Part shown: positions 1 to 10,010 of the stretch, one piece after another
How positions within the stretch are numbered: position 1 is the first letter of the stretch
Layout of the letters: every line of letters starts with the position of its first letter
DNA from: Moraxella bovis
GTDB lineage: Bacteria > Pseudomonadota > Gammaproteobacteria > Pseudomonadales > Moraxellaceae
Assembly (NCBI RefSeq): GCF_002014975.1
Contig: NZ_MUXV01000007.1
Span: forward strand, 1 to 55,217
Reading direction: 5' to 3'
DNA: 55,217 nt
Made by a program: the position numbers and the translations under genes
Notes under the pieces: model-generated
The model's database searches: none
Told to the model about the DNA's origin: nothing
Seen by the model: the letters and a program-made list of their open reading frames with translations, nothing else

Positions 1-49
1 ACTTTTTGGGCTAGAGCCGGCATTTTTATATTTGTTATTTTTTACACCA

Positions 50-1228
50 TTAAAACTGCCACACCACAACCACGCCTTCACTGCTTTGGGTATATAAGCG
101 GTTTTCTATCACTTGCAAACTGGTTAGCTGTCCTTTGGTATTTGTACGACTAATGATTCTGCCTGTGTTATCAAAAACATGCACCACACCGTCCAAATCG
201 CCCACCGCCACATGACTGCCAATGACGACAGGATTGGTCAGACGGCGGTATTTGAGTTCATTATTCTCCCACAAAACATCGCCTGTCATCGCATTAAAGG
301 CAACCACATCGCCATGGATGCTTGTACCAATGAGCTGACTACCCAGTAGAGCAGGAGATTTGGTACTGGCAAGCTCGCTAACAAATAGGGTACGTCCTGC
401 ACTCATGTCAAACCCAGTCAGCTGTCCGCTATAACTTGGCACATACAGATATTGACCTGCCACCAATGGCGTGCCATCGACATCGCTCATGCGGTAAACT
501 TGACTGCCACCGACTGCACGCCCTACCCGACGTGTCCACAGCGGTGTGCCTGCCTGTGGGTTGATGGCATGAATACGTCCGTCTGCCGTGCCAAATAATG
601 CCGTGTTAGCATCTAGACTGATGGGTGTTGCCGCACCACGCACGCTGACGGCAGGGTTTTGGGTGCTAAACTGCCACACTTGACTGCCATCACTGGCATT
701 TAAGGCATAAATCATGCCGTCGTTGGCAGAGACCATCACGCGACCACTGCCGATGAGAGCAGGAGCAAGTGATGAGCTGGGCAAGCCTCGCTCCCACACC
801 ACACTTCCTGTCGCTCCATCTAATGCCACTACCTTGCCCGAGCGAGTGCCAACTACCACAAGCCTACCATCGGTTGCCACGCCACTACTGATGACATCGC
901 CAACATTTACCGACCATGCCTGAGCATTGCCAGCAAAGGCACTGACCATGCCCGTGCGACTGGCAGCGATGAGTGCACCATCCACAAAAGCCACTTGCAA
1001 GTCTGCCACGTCTTTTTTATTGACATTGGCACCTTTAAAACGCCCGCCTGCTTGGGGCAATGAAAAACTGGCAACTTTATTTAAAACCGCTACTTCATTA
1101 TCAATCTTGACCAGTTTGGCAGGTTTGCTCTCAGGGGTTTTACTGCGACCAAAACGGTCGCAACCTGTGGCAATCAGTGCCAATACCGCCACACTTGCCA
1201 CAGCCAAAGGTTTGGTGATGTGTTTCAT
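50..1228 (-). CDS. bamB: Outer membrane assembly lipoprotein BamB
   Basis: A 392-residue lipoprotein, the same length as E. coli BamB. BamB is the beta-propeller partner of BamA in the BAM complex, which inserts beta-barrel proteins into the outer membrane from the periplasmic side. The N-terminus has a hydrophobic signal ending in a lipobox (LIATGC, Cys at residue 23). The rest shows repeated PQQ-propeller blades of the type GxVxALDxxTGxxxW (for example around residues 130-145 and 170-185). It is the last gene seen of the hisS-yfgM-bamB order that in E. coli and Pseudomonas leads to der. No der start is visible in the 49 bases to the left. Confidence 0.95.
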   Translation of the reverse strand: MKHITKPLAVASVAVLALIATGCDRFGRSKTPESKPAKLVKIDNEVAVLNKVASFSLPQAGGRFKGANVNKKDVADLQVAFVDGALIAASRTGMVSAFAGNAQAWSVNVGDVISSGVATDGRLVVVGTRSGKVVALDGATGSVVWERGLPSSSLAPALIGSGRVMVSANDGMIYALNASDGSQVWQFSTQNPAVSVRGAATPISLDANTALFGTADGRIHAINPQAGTPLWTRRVGRAVGGSQVYRMSDVDGTPLVAGQYLYVPSYSGQLTGFDMSAGRTLFVSELASTKSPALLGSQLIGTSIHGDVVAFNAMTGDVLWENNELKYRRLTNPVVIGSHVAVGDLDGVVHVFDNTGRIISRTNTKGQLTSLQVIENRLYTQSSEGVVVVWQF

Positions 1229-1279
1229 ACGAATCCTTATTTGATTTCTGTATTTGGTTTAGATTTGATTGTGGTTGAT

Positions 1280-1429
1280 ATACACCCAAACAACTTGATA
1301 TTTACCACGGGTTTGTAGGGGTGTGCTGAGCACACCCTTTGATAACATTACCGCACAAGGCGTGCACAGCACGCCCCTACATCCAAACATCATTGTGTTT
1401 GCAGTAATTTTAAAGTCTCTTGGGTGTAT
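1280..1429. repeat. MITE-like palindromic element, copy 1
   Basis: A roughly 150-base intergenic element bounded by perfect 10-base inverted repeats (ATACACCCAA at 1280-1289, TTGGGTGTAT at 1420-1429). Inside, the left edge TTGATATTTACC and the right edge GTAATTTTAAAGT are a second, imperfect inverted pair. The core carries two small hairpins, GGGTGTGCTGAGCACACCC near 1318-1337 and GGCGTGCACAGCACGCC near 1359-1376. A related copy lies at 50559-50690. No coding potential was seen. It fills most of the gap between the yfgM-like gene and bamB. Confidence 0.65.
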
Positions 1430-1510
1430 CAGTTAAAACGTATTAATTTTAGCAAAGTTCTGTTTAGGATGAGTTGATAAATGGTGTGTTTGTATTGCCA
1501 CTTTGTGTCA

Positions 1511-2314
1511 TCACTCGCCGCCACCCTGTACTGTCTCATTCTCATTTGACAGTATATCATTTGCACCCACTGTTTGGGCATTGGCACTTGTCACGTCCGC
1601 ATCATCTTGGACTGGCGTTGCCACTACTTGATGTTTGGGCGTGATGGGCGTTGGGGTCATGCCCAGTGCTTGCATTTTTAGGCTAAGCAGTGAGCGACTC
1701 TCGCCACGCTCAGTCAGTCCATCCCACGCCAGCTGATAGGCTTGCTTGGCATTCTCATTGTCATTTTTTAAGACATAAATGTCGCCCAGTAGTTCTTGCT
1801 TTGAACTCTCGAACGCCTTAGGAAACTCACCATTGACCACCGTCAAAGCCTCATCAGCATTACCCGCCGCCAATAGCGACTGCCCCAGTCTTAGCTGAGT
1901 GATTGCATTCAGCCCCTCATCATCCAAGTTTATCTGACTTGCCTGTTTTAGGGTTGTCGCCGCCTCAGTGTGCTGACCATTATCCGACTGATGGCGTGCT
2001 TTTATCATGAGAGCCTGCCATGCATAAGCGGTCTTGCCGTGGTTCGCCACCAATTTATCAATATCAGCAAACAAAGCCTGTTGATCCCTGCCTAATGCTT
2101 CTTTATCGGCTTGATGGACAAACGCATCATTTTTCTCGGTAATTAGCGTATAGCTATCAGCTGCCACCGTATCCACTTTGGCGTAGTTTTTTTGATAAAA
2201 ATCCCAGCCAAAATACCCTGCCAATACCAAAATCACCGCCCACACGATTTTATTGCCGTGCTGTTTTAGGGCAGACATGGCTTGTTTGTCATTCACTACT
2301 AATTCATCGCTCAT
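1511..2314 (-). CDS. YfgM-like tetratricopeptide repeat protein (inner-membrane, SecYEG/BamB-linked)
   Basis: 267 residues with a short cytoplasmic N-terminus, one membrane anchor at about residues 22-42 (IVWAVILVLAGYFGWDFY) and a periplasmic TPR-like helical region. This is the plan of YfgM, which in E. coli associates with the SecYEG translocon and periplasmic chaperones. Position between hisS and bamB is the classic YfgM position. It is about 60 residues longer than E. coli YfgM because of a polar Thr/Asn/Asp-rich C-terminal tail (residues ~220-267) that looks disordered. The function is taken from family and synteny. Confidence 0.85.
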   Translation of the reverse strand: MSDELVVNDKQAMSALKQHGNKIVWAVILVLAGYFGWDFYQKNYAKVDTVAADSYTLITEKNDAFVHQADKEALGRDQQALFADIDKLVANHGKTAYAWQALMIKARHQSDNGQHTEAATTLKQASQINLDDEGLNAITQLRLGQSLLAAGNADEALTVVNGEFPKAFESSKQELLGDIYVLKNDNENAKQAYQLAWDGLTERGESRSLLSLKMQALGMTPTPITPKHQVVATPVQDDADVTSANAQTVGANDILSNENETVQGGGE

Positions 2315-2400
2315 CTGCTAACTCTTAAAAATACTTCTAATGTTAAATTTGGTTTTATCAATGATTTAAAAACCGTTAAACTTTTATAACACCAACAATC

Positions 2401-3678
2401 TTACTCAAAATCAAAATCCGTCATCGCACGACTTGTCTGCTCCCCTGTCGCCATATTTTTGACAGACACGGTTTGATTGGCAACTTCATCATCACCAATA
2501 ATCACGGTAAATTTTGCCCCCGACTTGTCCGCCTTTTTCATTTGTGATTTTAGGCTGGTGGCGGACGCCATTTTGACACGCATATTTGGGCGGTATGTGC
2601 GTAGCTCATTGGCGTATAGCACGGCATTCATATACACACTCTCGCTTGCCACGACAAACACATCACAGTCGGCAGTATCGGCAATCGGATTGACAGTTTC
2701 CATGAGTAACATCAAGCGTTCAAGCCCCATGGCAAAGCCCACCGCAGGCTCGCTCTGCTCAGGCTTGCCCTTGACAATGCCAAGAAGCCCGTCATAACGC
2801 CCACCACCGCACACAGTCGCCTGTGAGCCTAATTTGTCCGTTACCCATTCAAAGACGGTTTTGTTATAGTAGTCAAGCCCACGCACGAGCTTTTCGTTAA
2901 TCTCAAAATCAATGCCAAGCGTGTGCAGGTAGTTTTGCACCTGCTCAAAATGCAAACGACTCTCATCGCCCAAAAAGTCGGACAACTTCGGAGCCCCAAG
3001 CAAAATCGCCTGAGTCTGCTCGTCCTTACTGTCAAGCACTCGCAAGGGATTGGTGCTGACACGGCGTTGGCTGTCGTCATCTAGCCCGTCAAAATGAGCG
3101 GTCAGATACTCCACCAATGCCGTCTTATAAGCGATACGCTCATGAGCCTCACCCAGCGTGTTGAGTTGCAGCGTTACATGGTCAAAAATCCCAAGGCGTT
3201 TCCACATCATCGCCGTCATCGCAATCAGCTCGGCATCAGCGTCAGGCAGGGGCGAGCCAATGCTTTCCACCCCAAGCTGAGTAAACTGGCGATAACGTCC
3301 CTTTTGCGGACGCTCGTAGCGGAACATCGCCCCCATGTACCACAGTTTTGGCGTGTCGCCACGTGTCAGATTATGCTGCACCACCGCACGCACGCACCCT
3401 GCTGTCCCCTCTGGGCGGAGCGTAAATGACTTTTCATTCTCGTCTTTGCCTGTATTTTGGTTGCCATGCACCACGCCAAACATCTCTTTTTCGACAATAT
3501 CGGTCGCCTCGCCCACGCCACGGGCGAACAGGTCGGTCTCCTCCACCATAGGCAGGCGGATTTGGCTAAACCCATAACCGTCTAGCACTTGGGTCAAAAC
3601 ACTCTCCACCGCTCGCCATTTGGCGGTGTCGGTTGGCAAAATGTCATTAAAGCCACGAATGGCGGTAAGTTCACTCAT
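2401..3678 (-). CDS. hisS: Histidyl-tRNA synthetase
   Basis: 425 residues, the normal length for a class II HisRS. It charges tRNA-His with histidine in the cytoplasm. Visible signatures are motif 2 ([12 protein letters not shown] and [14 protein letters not shown]), the histidine-specific motif [13 protein letters not shown], the GGGRYDGL loop and motif 3 ([11 protein letters not shown]), followed by the C-terminal anticodon-binding domain. It leads the hisS-yfgM-bamB group. In relatives ispG lies directly upstream, but here two AT-rich lipoprotein genes intervene. Confidence 0.98.
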   Translation of the reverse strand: MSELTAIRGFNDILPTDTAKWRAVESVLTQVLDGYGFSQIRLPMVEETDLFARGVGEATDIVEKEMFGVVHGNQNTGKDENEKSFTLRPEGTAGCVRAVVQHNLTRGDTPKLWYMGAMFRYERPQKGRYRQFTQLGVESIGSPLPDADAELIAMTAMMWKRLGIFDHVTLQLNTLGEAHERIAYKTALVEYLTAHFDGLDDDSQRRVSTNPLRVLDSKDEQTQAILLGAPKLSDFLGDESRLHFEQVQNYLHTLGIDFEINEKLVRGLDYYNKTVFEWVTDKLGSQATVCGGGRYDGLLGIVKGKPEQSEPAVGFAMGLERLMLLMETVNPIADTADCDVFVVASESVYMNAVLYANELRTYRPNMRVKMASATSLKSQMKKADKSGAKFTVIIGDDEVANQTVSVKNMATGEQTSRAMTDFDFE

Positions 3679-3881
3679 GTTTTTTCCTAAGTCAGTTTTA
3701 TCAAAAAGATACAGCTAGCAAAATTAAATTTTACTACACAAACCATACACCCTAAGCTTATCAAAAATTCGGTTTCTTCTATGGTTTTACAAGCTCGCCA
3801 TGAATAGAAAGCGTAGCACTTTTTCATTTTGCAGAGAGTAGCTCAATTTAGATTAACATCATTTTTGTTATTAGTTAAAAA

Positions 3882-4718
3882 CTAAAACCACTTTTTAAAT
3901 ATCTTTTGATAAGTGCCATCACTTTTCATATCTAAAATGTGCTTATTTATGTCATTCATCATGTCCACATTTTCTTTGTTTATCAAAAATCCATAAGATT
4001 CTTGCGGATAGTCATAATCAATGGAAAAATACAAAGGGTCTTTTTTTGTTGAATATTTTGAATAAAAATAAGGTATGACAACAGAATTGCCAATTGCAAT
4101 CTGAGCATCATCTCTTAAAAGAGTCTGTACAGAAATCCAATCACTGACTGTATAGTCTATGTTAGCATCGTCATAATTATTTTCATAATCTTTGACAATT
4201 GCAAATGTGGTTTGCATTGAATCTTCTTTAACAGCTGTTGAATTTTTCCCAATATCCTCCAATTTCTTTATTTTTGGATTTTTACTTAGCAAAGTTATCG
4301 GATAAACATCCAAATAAGAGTTGGTCATATTATATTTTTGAATTCGTTGCTCACTAATCTCAATACCTGCGATAATATCTATCTCTTTATTATTCATGCG
4401 ATTGAAAAGGTCATCTCTTGGCTGATATTCATATTGAAAATTATAATCAGAACGTTTATCTATTTCTTTTAAAATATCGTACTCAAAACCCTGAATATCT
4501 CCCTTTTCGTCAATAAAAATAACTGGCGCATTGCCAGTTGAAGACGACATAAGACCAACTTTAACATCAAAAGATGATTTTTGAGTGGTACTAACATTAC
4601 TATTAATACCTGATTGTTTATTTTCATCATTCTTTAATGAATTGTCAGAATTTGAGCAAGCAAACATTAATAAAGAACATGATAAAACTGTCATGAATGA
4701 TAAAATATTTTTTTTCAT
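3882..4718 (-). CDS. Solute-binding lipoprotein, amino-acid ABC transporter type (SBP_bac_3)
   Basis: 278 residues. A signal peptide ends at a lipobox (LLMFAC, Cys about residue 21), followed by a Ser/Asn-rich linker to residue ~45. The body fits extracellular solute-binding family 3: GDIQGFEYDILKEI, then KEIDIIAGIEISEQR and a C-terminal SDGTYQKIFKKWF, a typical end for this family. No permease or ATPase gene is nearby, so it is an orphan binding protein and the ligand is unknown. It is clearly richer in A+T and in Asn/Asp/Lys codons than hisS and ispG on either side, which suggests an acquired gene. Confidence 0.85.
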   Translation of the reverse strand: MKKNILSFMTVLSCSLLMFACSNSDNSLKNDENKQSGINSNVSTTQKSSFDVKVGLMSSSTGNAPVIFIDEKGDIQGFEYDILKEIDKRSDYNFQYEYQPRDDLFNRMNNKEIDIIAGIEISEQRIQKYNMTNSYLDVYPITLLSKNPKIKKLEDIGKNSTAVKEDSMQTTFAIVKDYENNYDDANIDYTVSDWISVQTLLRDDAQIAIGNSVVIPYFYSKYSTKKDPLYFSIDYDYPQESYGFLINKENVDMMNDINKHILDMKSDGTYQKIFKKWF

Positions 4719-4900
4719 AAAATAAATTCCAAGAAGTAAAAGCCATTAAATACACAAACACAAATACGAGATAAGCATTTACAAATCATCTTTATGATTG
4801 ATTTGCGTTATTATCTTGGGTGCTATTAAGGCGTAAGATTTTATATCAATATAGCCAATTAAATGCAAAGTCATTTTATGTATGATTTGATAAATATCAT

Positions 4901-5575
4901 TTAAGGTTTCTTAAATATGCCTTGAAATTTGACTGGCACCAAATAACCAATGCTCTTTAAATTCATTACCTCTGTTAAGCTATTTAAGCCTTGCATCATT
5001 TCAAGTTCTAGCAGATTTAAGTGAATAGGCTCCTGTGTCATCACATTTATTGTATTATTATCCAACTTTATGATTTTAAGAGACGCCTCGGTTTGTATTG
5101 TCTTACCATGAAAAGAAATGGTCAGTGGTTGCACTTTACTTACTTCTTTATGAACACCAAGAGTATTTATCCAGTCATAATCTATTTGAGATTGAATCTC
5201 CACTTTTGGAAATCTCTCTGTCTCAAAAAGCCATTCTTTAATTCTTTGGTTTCTGATAGAGATGTCAGTTTCAACACTGTCAAGCTCTATCTCCATTTTT
5301 AGGTTACCTTGCTTATCCAAATAGCCAAAATAGGTATTAAAAACACCCTCCTCAACAATATCATTGTCATTCTTATCGGTCTTTGTGCTATAAAACCTAA
5401 TGTCTGCCTCATCTAAAATCCAAGAGGATAGTTCATTTGACTTTTCTGCCATTTGGACACCATGCGGGGGGTTACTCTCCACAGCAGGCTGTTCAGCAAA
5501 ATTTTCTTCTTTGGCACAACCATACATACCAAATGATAGGATAAGAAGACCCAAAACAAAAGTATGTTTCATCAC
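4901..5575 (-). CDS. YceI-like lipoprotein
   Basis: 224 residues with a short signal and lipobox (FGMYGC, Cys about residue 20). The body resembles the YceI lipid-binding fold: WILDEADIRFYSTK near the start, SVETDISIRNQRIKEWLF followed by FPKVEIQS, then LTISFHGKTIQTEASL, which match the W-xLD, SI-T-x-RD-x-L-x-x-x-x-F-x-x-x-FP and LTIHG positions of that family. YceI proteins bind isoprenoid-like lipids in the periplasm. The ligand here is unknown. Like the adjacent solute-binding gene it is AT-rich and lies inside the otherwise conserved ispG-hisS interval. Confidence 0.75.
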   Translation of the reverse strand: MMKHTFVLGLLILSFGMYGCAKEENFAEQPAVESNPPHGVQMAEKSNELSSWILDEADIRFYSTKTDKNDNDIVEEGVFNTYFGYLDKQGNLKMEIELDSVETDISIRNQRIKEWLFETERFPKVEIQSQIDYDWINTLGVHKEVSKVQPLTISFHGKTIQTEASLKIIKLDNNTINVMTQEPIHLNLLELEMMQGLNSLTEVMNLKSIGYLVPVKFQGIFKKP

Positions 5576-5707
5576 ATTACCTCATATAAAAACATAAAAT
5601 TAAAAAAAATAATCTATTAAAGTCGGCAAGAGCATTTATGTATCGGAGAATACCCATCATTAACAAATGCAAAATGCAAGCATGCGTTAAAATACCAAAT
5701 GACAATT

Positions 5708-6826
5708 TTATTGAGCCACTCTAATAATCTCATTGGCTCGCTTGTCCGCCAACTCTTTGGCTTTTTCACGTACCATTTGTTCTATTTCATCCACCAGATT
5801 TTTGGTATCAATCAAATGGCTTTTTTGTCCCATTTTATACACGAGCGAATTGGGGCTTGCCCCCACCACGCCAATGGTCGCCTCTTTGGCCTCCCCCGGT
5901 CCATTGACCTTACAGCCGATGACGGACAAATCAAGCGGTTCTCTGATGTCTTCTAGGCGAGATTCTAGCTCGTTCATGACCTTAATCACGTCAAATTCTT
6001 GACGACTACAAGACGGACAAGCGATAAAGTTTACGCCATTGGAGCGAATGTTTAGCGATTTTAAAATATCAAAACCGATTTTAATCTCCTCCTCAGGCGG
6101 ACTTGCCAAGGATATCCGCATGGTGTCGCCAATGCCGTCAAGCAAAAGCCCACCTAGTGCAATGGCGGATTTGACCGTGCCTGTACGATACACACCAGCC
6201 TCGGTAACGCCCAAATGCAACGGGCAATCCACCTCTGCCGAGATAAGCCGATAAGCATCTAGGGTTAAAAAAACGTTAGACGCCTTGACTGAGATTTTGT
6301 AGTCTTGAAAGTTTAGTTTTTCTAAAATATCAATATGACGTAATGCTGACTCTAACATGGCTTGCCCTGTCGGTTCGCCATATTTTTTTTGTAAATCTTT
6401 TTCAAGCGAACCTGCATTGACACCGATGCGAATAGGCACGTTATGGTGGCGAGCACAAGCCACCACTTCACGCACCTTTTGGTCATTGCCGATATTACCA
6501 GGGTTGATACGCAAGCAGTCCGCCCCTGCGTCCGCCACCGCTAGGGCGATTTTGTAATCAAAATGAATGTCAGCGATGAGCGGAATGTTTACCTGTTTTT
6601 TGATTTGGGCAAATGCCTCCACGGACTCCATCGTGGGCGTGGATACTCGCATCAAGTCCGCCCCTGCGTCCACACAGCGTTGTATCTGGACAACTGTGGC
6701 ATCAACATCGCAAGTGTTGGTGTTGGTCATGCTCTGTACGCTGATGGGAGCGTTGCCACCGATGGCGACATTGCCAACCATGATTTGGCGAGTGGGACGG
6801 CGTTTGATGGGGCTGTGATGGCTCAT
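5708..6826 (-). CDS. ispG: 4-hydroxy-3-methylbut-2-en-1-yl diphosphate synthase (IspG/GcpE)
   Basis: 372 residues, standard for the bacterial enzyme. IspG is the penultimate step of the MEP isoprenoid pathway and uses a [4Fe-4S] cluster. The cluster-binding cysteines are visible as CPSC (about residues 270-273) and in [12 protein letters not shown] (about residues 302-314). The TIM-barrel part has [16 protein letters not shown] and [13 protein letters not shown]. It starts 10 bases after the rodZ stop, so co-transcription with rodZ is likely. Confidence 0.97.
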   Translation of the reverse strand: MSHHSPIKRRPTRQIMVGNVAIGGNAPISVQSMTNTNTCDVDATVVQIQRCVDAGADLMRVSTPTMESVEAFAQIKKQVNIPLIADIHFDYKIALAVADAGADCLRINPGNIGNDQKVREVVACARHHNVPIRIGVNAGSLEKDLQKKYGEPTGQAMLESALRHIDILEKLNFQDYKISVKASNVFLTLDAYRLISAEVDCPLHLGVTEAGVYRTGTVKSAIALGGLLLDGIGDTMRISLASPPEEEIKIGFDILKSLNIRSNGVNFIACPSCSRQEFDVIKVMNELESRLEDIREPLDLSVIGCKVNGPGEAKEATIGVVGASPNSLVYKMGQKSHLIDTKNLVDEIEQMVREKAKELADKRANEIIRVAQ

Positions 6827-6836
6827 GATGACCCGC

Positions 6837-7646
6837 TTATTGTAGGGTTAGGGTGGCTTTGCTGTTTTGGGTATGCTCGCCCAAGCGAATGGGGCGTTGA
6901 TTGAAGTTTAAATCCACCTGAGCAGGATTGTCAATCTCAACGGTAAAGGGTGTTTCGCCCTTTAACTGATAACCGCCACGAGACTGCAAGCCCTGCATGA
7001 GTACGTTATCATTTTTGTCGGTGATTTTGATATTCACATCACCCTTTGACCAAATATCAATCACGCCTTGTCCTGCCACAGCTTGGGTAGTAGGCTCGCC
7101 ATCATTTGTACCTAGGTTTAATGCCGAACCCGATGCCCCGACTGCCGCTCCTTGGGCTTGTTCGCTCGGGCTTAGCACTTGTGTTTGGGTCGTTGGACTG
7201 GTCTCATCTGATTTGCCCACTGCACTAGATATGATTTTTAATAGCACAAACCCAAAAATCACCAAAGCAATCACCCCTGCAATGAGCCATGGGTTAAACC
7301 GCATGCCCCCACGCCCACGCTCAATGGTACCCATGGGTGCCAGTGGTGCTTTGATGTCCTCAACACGCTTGGTGCGTTTGCTCTCAGGATAGATGCTTTC
7401 AAACTCTCGGGCAAACTCATCGGCATCAAGTTCCAAAAACTTAGCATAGTTTACCACAAAACCCCGAGCAAATGCAAATTGGGGCAGGGCATCAAAGTTT
7501 TCTTCTTCTATCGCCTGCACATGGCGTTTTAGAATGTTCAGCTCGCCTGCCACTACATCTAGTGAGTAACCCCGAGATGTTCTGGCACTTCTTAATTTAC
7601 CGCCAAAACCTGTGTTTGATGTTGGTTTGTCGTTGGTTTGACTCAC
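6837..7646 (-). CDS. rodZ: RodZ-like cell-shape protein (HTH + DUF4115)
   Basis: 269 residues. The N-terminal helix-turn-helix (residues ~14-80, with [20 protein letters not shown]) is followed by a basic stretch, one membrane segment (~121-140, [17 protein letters not shown]), a Thr/Gln-rich linker and a C-terminal beta-rich DUF4115 domain ending in [14 protein letters not shown]. RodZ links MreB to the cell-wall elongation machinery. The start is GTG at 7646, sharing bases with the TGA of the upstream pilus gene (GTGA), so translation is probably coupled. Order pilF-rodZ-ispG is conserved in relatives. Confidence 0.88.
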   Translation of the reverse strand: MSQTNDKPTSNTGFGGKLRSARTSRGYSLDVVAGELNILKRHVQAIEEENFDALPQFAFARGFVVNYAKFLELDADEFAREFESIYPESKRTKRVEDIKAPLAPMGTIERGRGGMRFNPWLIAGVIALVIFGFVLLKIISSAVGKSDETSPTTQTQVLSPSEQAQGAAVGASGSALNLGTNDGEPTTQAVAGQGVIDIWSKGDVNIKITDKNDNVLMQGLQSRGGYQLKGETPFTVEIDNPAQVDLNFNQRPIRLGEHTQNSKATLTLQ

Positions 7647-8470
7647 TTTAATGCTCCCGTTGAGTTATTTAGCCATTGTTTTAGTTTTTTTGCTTCATCG
7701 GACAGCGGATACTGCGACAAAAGCTGACTGGACAACCGCTGAATCTCTTGGCGATTGTTTTGTAAAATATTTAGACGAATGCCTTGGTATATCAGACGTG
7801 GTGGCATGGGCTGACCATGCATTTGGGATAAACTCTTTAAATCCTCAAAATACTCTTTGGCCTTTAGAGATTCACGTCTGTTGATGAGAATGTCAATCAT
7901 CTCCATCTTTGCCACGACTGTACCACGCTCAGTTTCCATCGCCTTATTAAAGGCTGCTTCTGCCGCTGCTGGGTTATTCATTTTTAAATAAGTCAGCCCT
8001 AGATTTTCAAGAGCCCCTGCACGGTTACGGTAGCCGAGCGTGCCCCCTGCGATGTTAAACTGCTCTATCGCCTCTTGGTAACGCCCACGCTCTGACAGAT
8101 ACACGCCATAGTTGTTGCGTGCTTGGGTAAAATTTGGGTCTAGGCTAATCGCCTTTTTAAAATACTCATCGGCTTTGGCGACATTGCTAGGACTACCCTC
8201 TATCCTAAGCAGATTGCCCATCATGTCATAGGCGGGAGCATAACGGCTGTCCGCCTCTAACGCTTCATCAAGCTGTCTTTTGGCAGCATCAAGTTGTCTT
8301 TGAGCGATAAACTGTCCCGCCAGAGCAGTACGTGCTTGGGCAAGCTCAGACTTATCACGTTTACGTTGTGATGGGTCAGTACCTTGATAAACCGTACTCG
8401 AACTTTGCGAGGTACTCTGACATCCTGCCAATAAGGCGGTCAATAGCACAGGAATGACTAAATATTTCAT
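7643..8470 (-). CDS. pilF: Type IV pilus biogenesis/stability lipoprotein PilF/PilW
   Basis: 275 residues. The signal peptide ends at a lipobox (LLAGC, Cys 17). Five to six TPR repeats follow, for example AYDMMGNLLRIEG, ARNNYGVYLSERGRYQEA and ALENLGLTYLKMNNPAAAE. PilF/PilW is the outer-membrane pilotin that helps the PilQ secretin assemble, which supports a type IV pilus in this organism. The name pilF follows Pseudomonas usage; pilW is the Neisseria name. It overlaps rodZ by four bases. Confidence 0.93.
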   Translation of the reverse strand: MKYLVIPVLLTALLAGCQSTSQSSSTVYQGTDPSQRKRDKSELAQARTALAGQFIAQRQLDAAKRQLDEALEADSRYAPAYDMMGNLLRIEGSPSNVAKADEYFKKAISLDPNFTQARNNYGVYLSERGRYQEAIEQFNIAGGTLGYRNRAGALENLGLTYLKMNNPAAAEAAFNKAMETERGTVVAKMEMIDILINRRESLKAKEYFEDLKSLSQMHGQPMPPRLIYQGIRLNILQNNRQEIQRLSSQLLSQYPLSDEAKKLKQWLNNSTGALK

Positions 8471-8689
8471 GACTTTACCATAATGACTATGATTTAAAAT
8501 TAACCGTTTTGTCTTAACCTGAGTAGGGCATCAAATCCATACTGACAGCCCCAAAACTTACATACTTATTTGGCATTGAACAAATACAGCGGACAAATAA
8601 TCGCCATTCTAACAATTATCAATAATTTTTGCCAATATTTTTGCCTTTTTCCTACCAAAATCTTGTCGTTTCATCGTATTTTTAAACCA

Positions 8690-9877
8690 TCACGCTTTTT
8701 GGTCTTGGCGTTTTTGGATGCTCTCTTGCCATTTTTTGGCTCGCCGTGTTCTGTCCGCCACTTGTCCGACAAGCTGACCGCACGCCGCATCAATGTCATC
8801 GCCACGAGTTTGGCGGACGGTACACACAAAGCCTGCTTGATTTAGGATATTACTAAACGCATGAATGCGGTTGTTGCTAGACCGCCCATAAGGAGCGTGC
8901 GGAAAAGGATTAAAGGGAATTAGGTTGATTTTACTTGGCAAATCCGCCAGTAACGCCACCAATTCATGAGCGTGCTTATCGCTGTCGTTTACCCCATGTA
9001 GCATGACGTATTCAATGGTAACGTGCTTTTTGTGGCGGGGATTTTCATCATAGACGTAGGCTTTGGCGGCACGGATAAGCTCTGCCAACGGGTACTTTTT
9101 ATTGATAGGCACAAGCTCGTTACGCAGTTCGTCATTAGGAGCGTGCAAACTGATGGCAAGAGCCACATCAATATCCTTGGCAAGGTCATACATTTTTGGC
9201 ACGATACCAGACGTGGAGAGTGTAACACGGCGTTTGGATAAGCCAAAGGCATGGTCATCAAGCATCAGGCTCATGCTCGCCACGACAGGCTCGTAGTTTA
9301 ACAGTGGCTCGCCCATGCCCATCATGACGACATTGGTAACACGGTTTTCACGCTCGGTCGGGGCAACGCCTTGCATATAGGACTGATTGGCAACCCACAA
9401 CTGCCCGATAATCTCGCTGGCGGTCAAATCCCGCTCAAAGCCTTGTTTGCCCGTACTACAAAATGAGCAATCCAACGCACAGCCGACTTGGCTAGACACG
9501 CACAAGGTCTTACGCCCAAACTGCTTGCCGTCCTCAGCAGGGATGAGCACGGTCTCAACAAGCGAACCGCCCGCCACTTCAAACACCCATTTACGAGTGC
9601 CGTCCTCGCTAAACTGCTTGAATTTGACAGTCGGTGGCACCACGCACGCCACTTTGTCGAGCTTGGCTTGCAAGGCTTTGGATAAGTTAGTCATCTCAAA
9701 AAAGTCGGTAACGCCAAACTGATAAATCCATTTCATCACCTGCGTGGCACGAAACGCCTTTTCGCCCATATTCACAAAAAATTGGGAAAGCTCATCTTTT
9801 GACATGCCCAAAAGATTGGTTTTTTGGTCGGTGTTTGGCGTGTCGGGCGTGTGAATGACAGGAATTTTGGCGGTCAT
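8690..9877 (-). CDS. rlmN: Dual-specificity 23S rRNA/tRNA adenine-C2 methyltransferase RlmN
   Basis: 395 residues. It is a radical SAM enzyme that methylates A2503 of 23S rRNA and A37 of some tRNAs. The [4Fe-4S] motif CALDCSFC (CxxxCxxC) is at about residues 132-139, and downstream stretches such as [14 protein letters not shown] and [16 protein letters not shown] are typical of RlmN. The two catalytic Cys positions are plausible, with one in the C-terminal [20 protein letters not shown]. It starts the conserved rlmN-pilF-rodZ-ispG order, 219 bases upstream of pilF; that gap shows nothing clear. Confidence 0.97.
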   Translation of the reverse strand: MTAKIPVIHTPDTPNTDQKTNLLGMSKDELSQFFVNMGEKAFRATQVMKWIYQFGVTDFFEMTNLSKALQAKLDKVACVVPPTVKFKQFSEDGTRKWVFEVAGGSLVETVLIPAEDGKQFGRKTLCVSSQVGCALDCSFCSTGKQGFERDLTASEIIGQLWVANQSYMQGVAPTERENRVTNVVMMGMGEPLLNYEPVVASMSLMLDDHAFGLSKRRVTLSTSGIVPKMYDLAKDIDVALAISLHAPNDELRNELVPINKKYPLAELIRAAKAYVYDENPRHKKHVTIEYVMLHGVNDSDKHAHELVALLADLPSKINLIPFNPFPHAPYGRSSNNRIHAFSNILNQAGFVCTVRQTRGDDIDAACGQLVGQVADRTRRAKKWQESIQKRQDQKA

Positions 9878-9966
9878 GGTGTTGTTTTATTTTAAAAAAT
9901 TAACCGCTTATTATACAAAAAAAATCTGATAAAGTCATGAATTTAACGGGCAATTTTGGCAAATTT

Positions 9967-9975
9967 TGTTATAAT
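9967..9975 (+). promoter_or_regulatory. Extended -10 promoter for the PfkB kinase gene
   Basis: TGTTATAAT is an extended -10 element 35 bases before the ATG at 10011. No good -35 box lies at the usual distance, which is common with an extended -10. An SD-like AAGGAAA precedes the start. The assignment is by inspection only. Confidence 0.55.
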
Positions 9976-10010
9976 GGCATTTTTCATTTTCTAAATCATA
10001 AGGAAACCCC

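Noticed and set aside
1..49. Possible der start downstream of bamB
   Set aside because: The only ATG in view leads to residues unlike a GTPase start, and the sequence GGGCTAGAGCCGGCATTTTT looks more like one arm of a terminator cut by the window edge.
4124..4136. TCTGTACAGAAAT in the solute-binding gene as a fourth operator
   Set aside because: The arms are adjacent instead of spaced by four bases and it lies inside a coding region.
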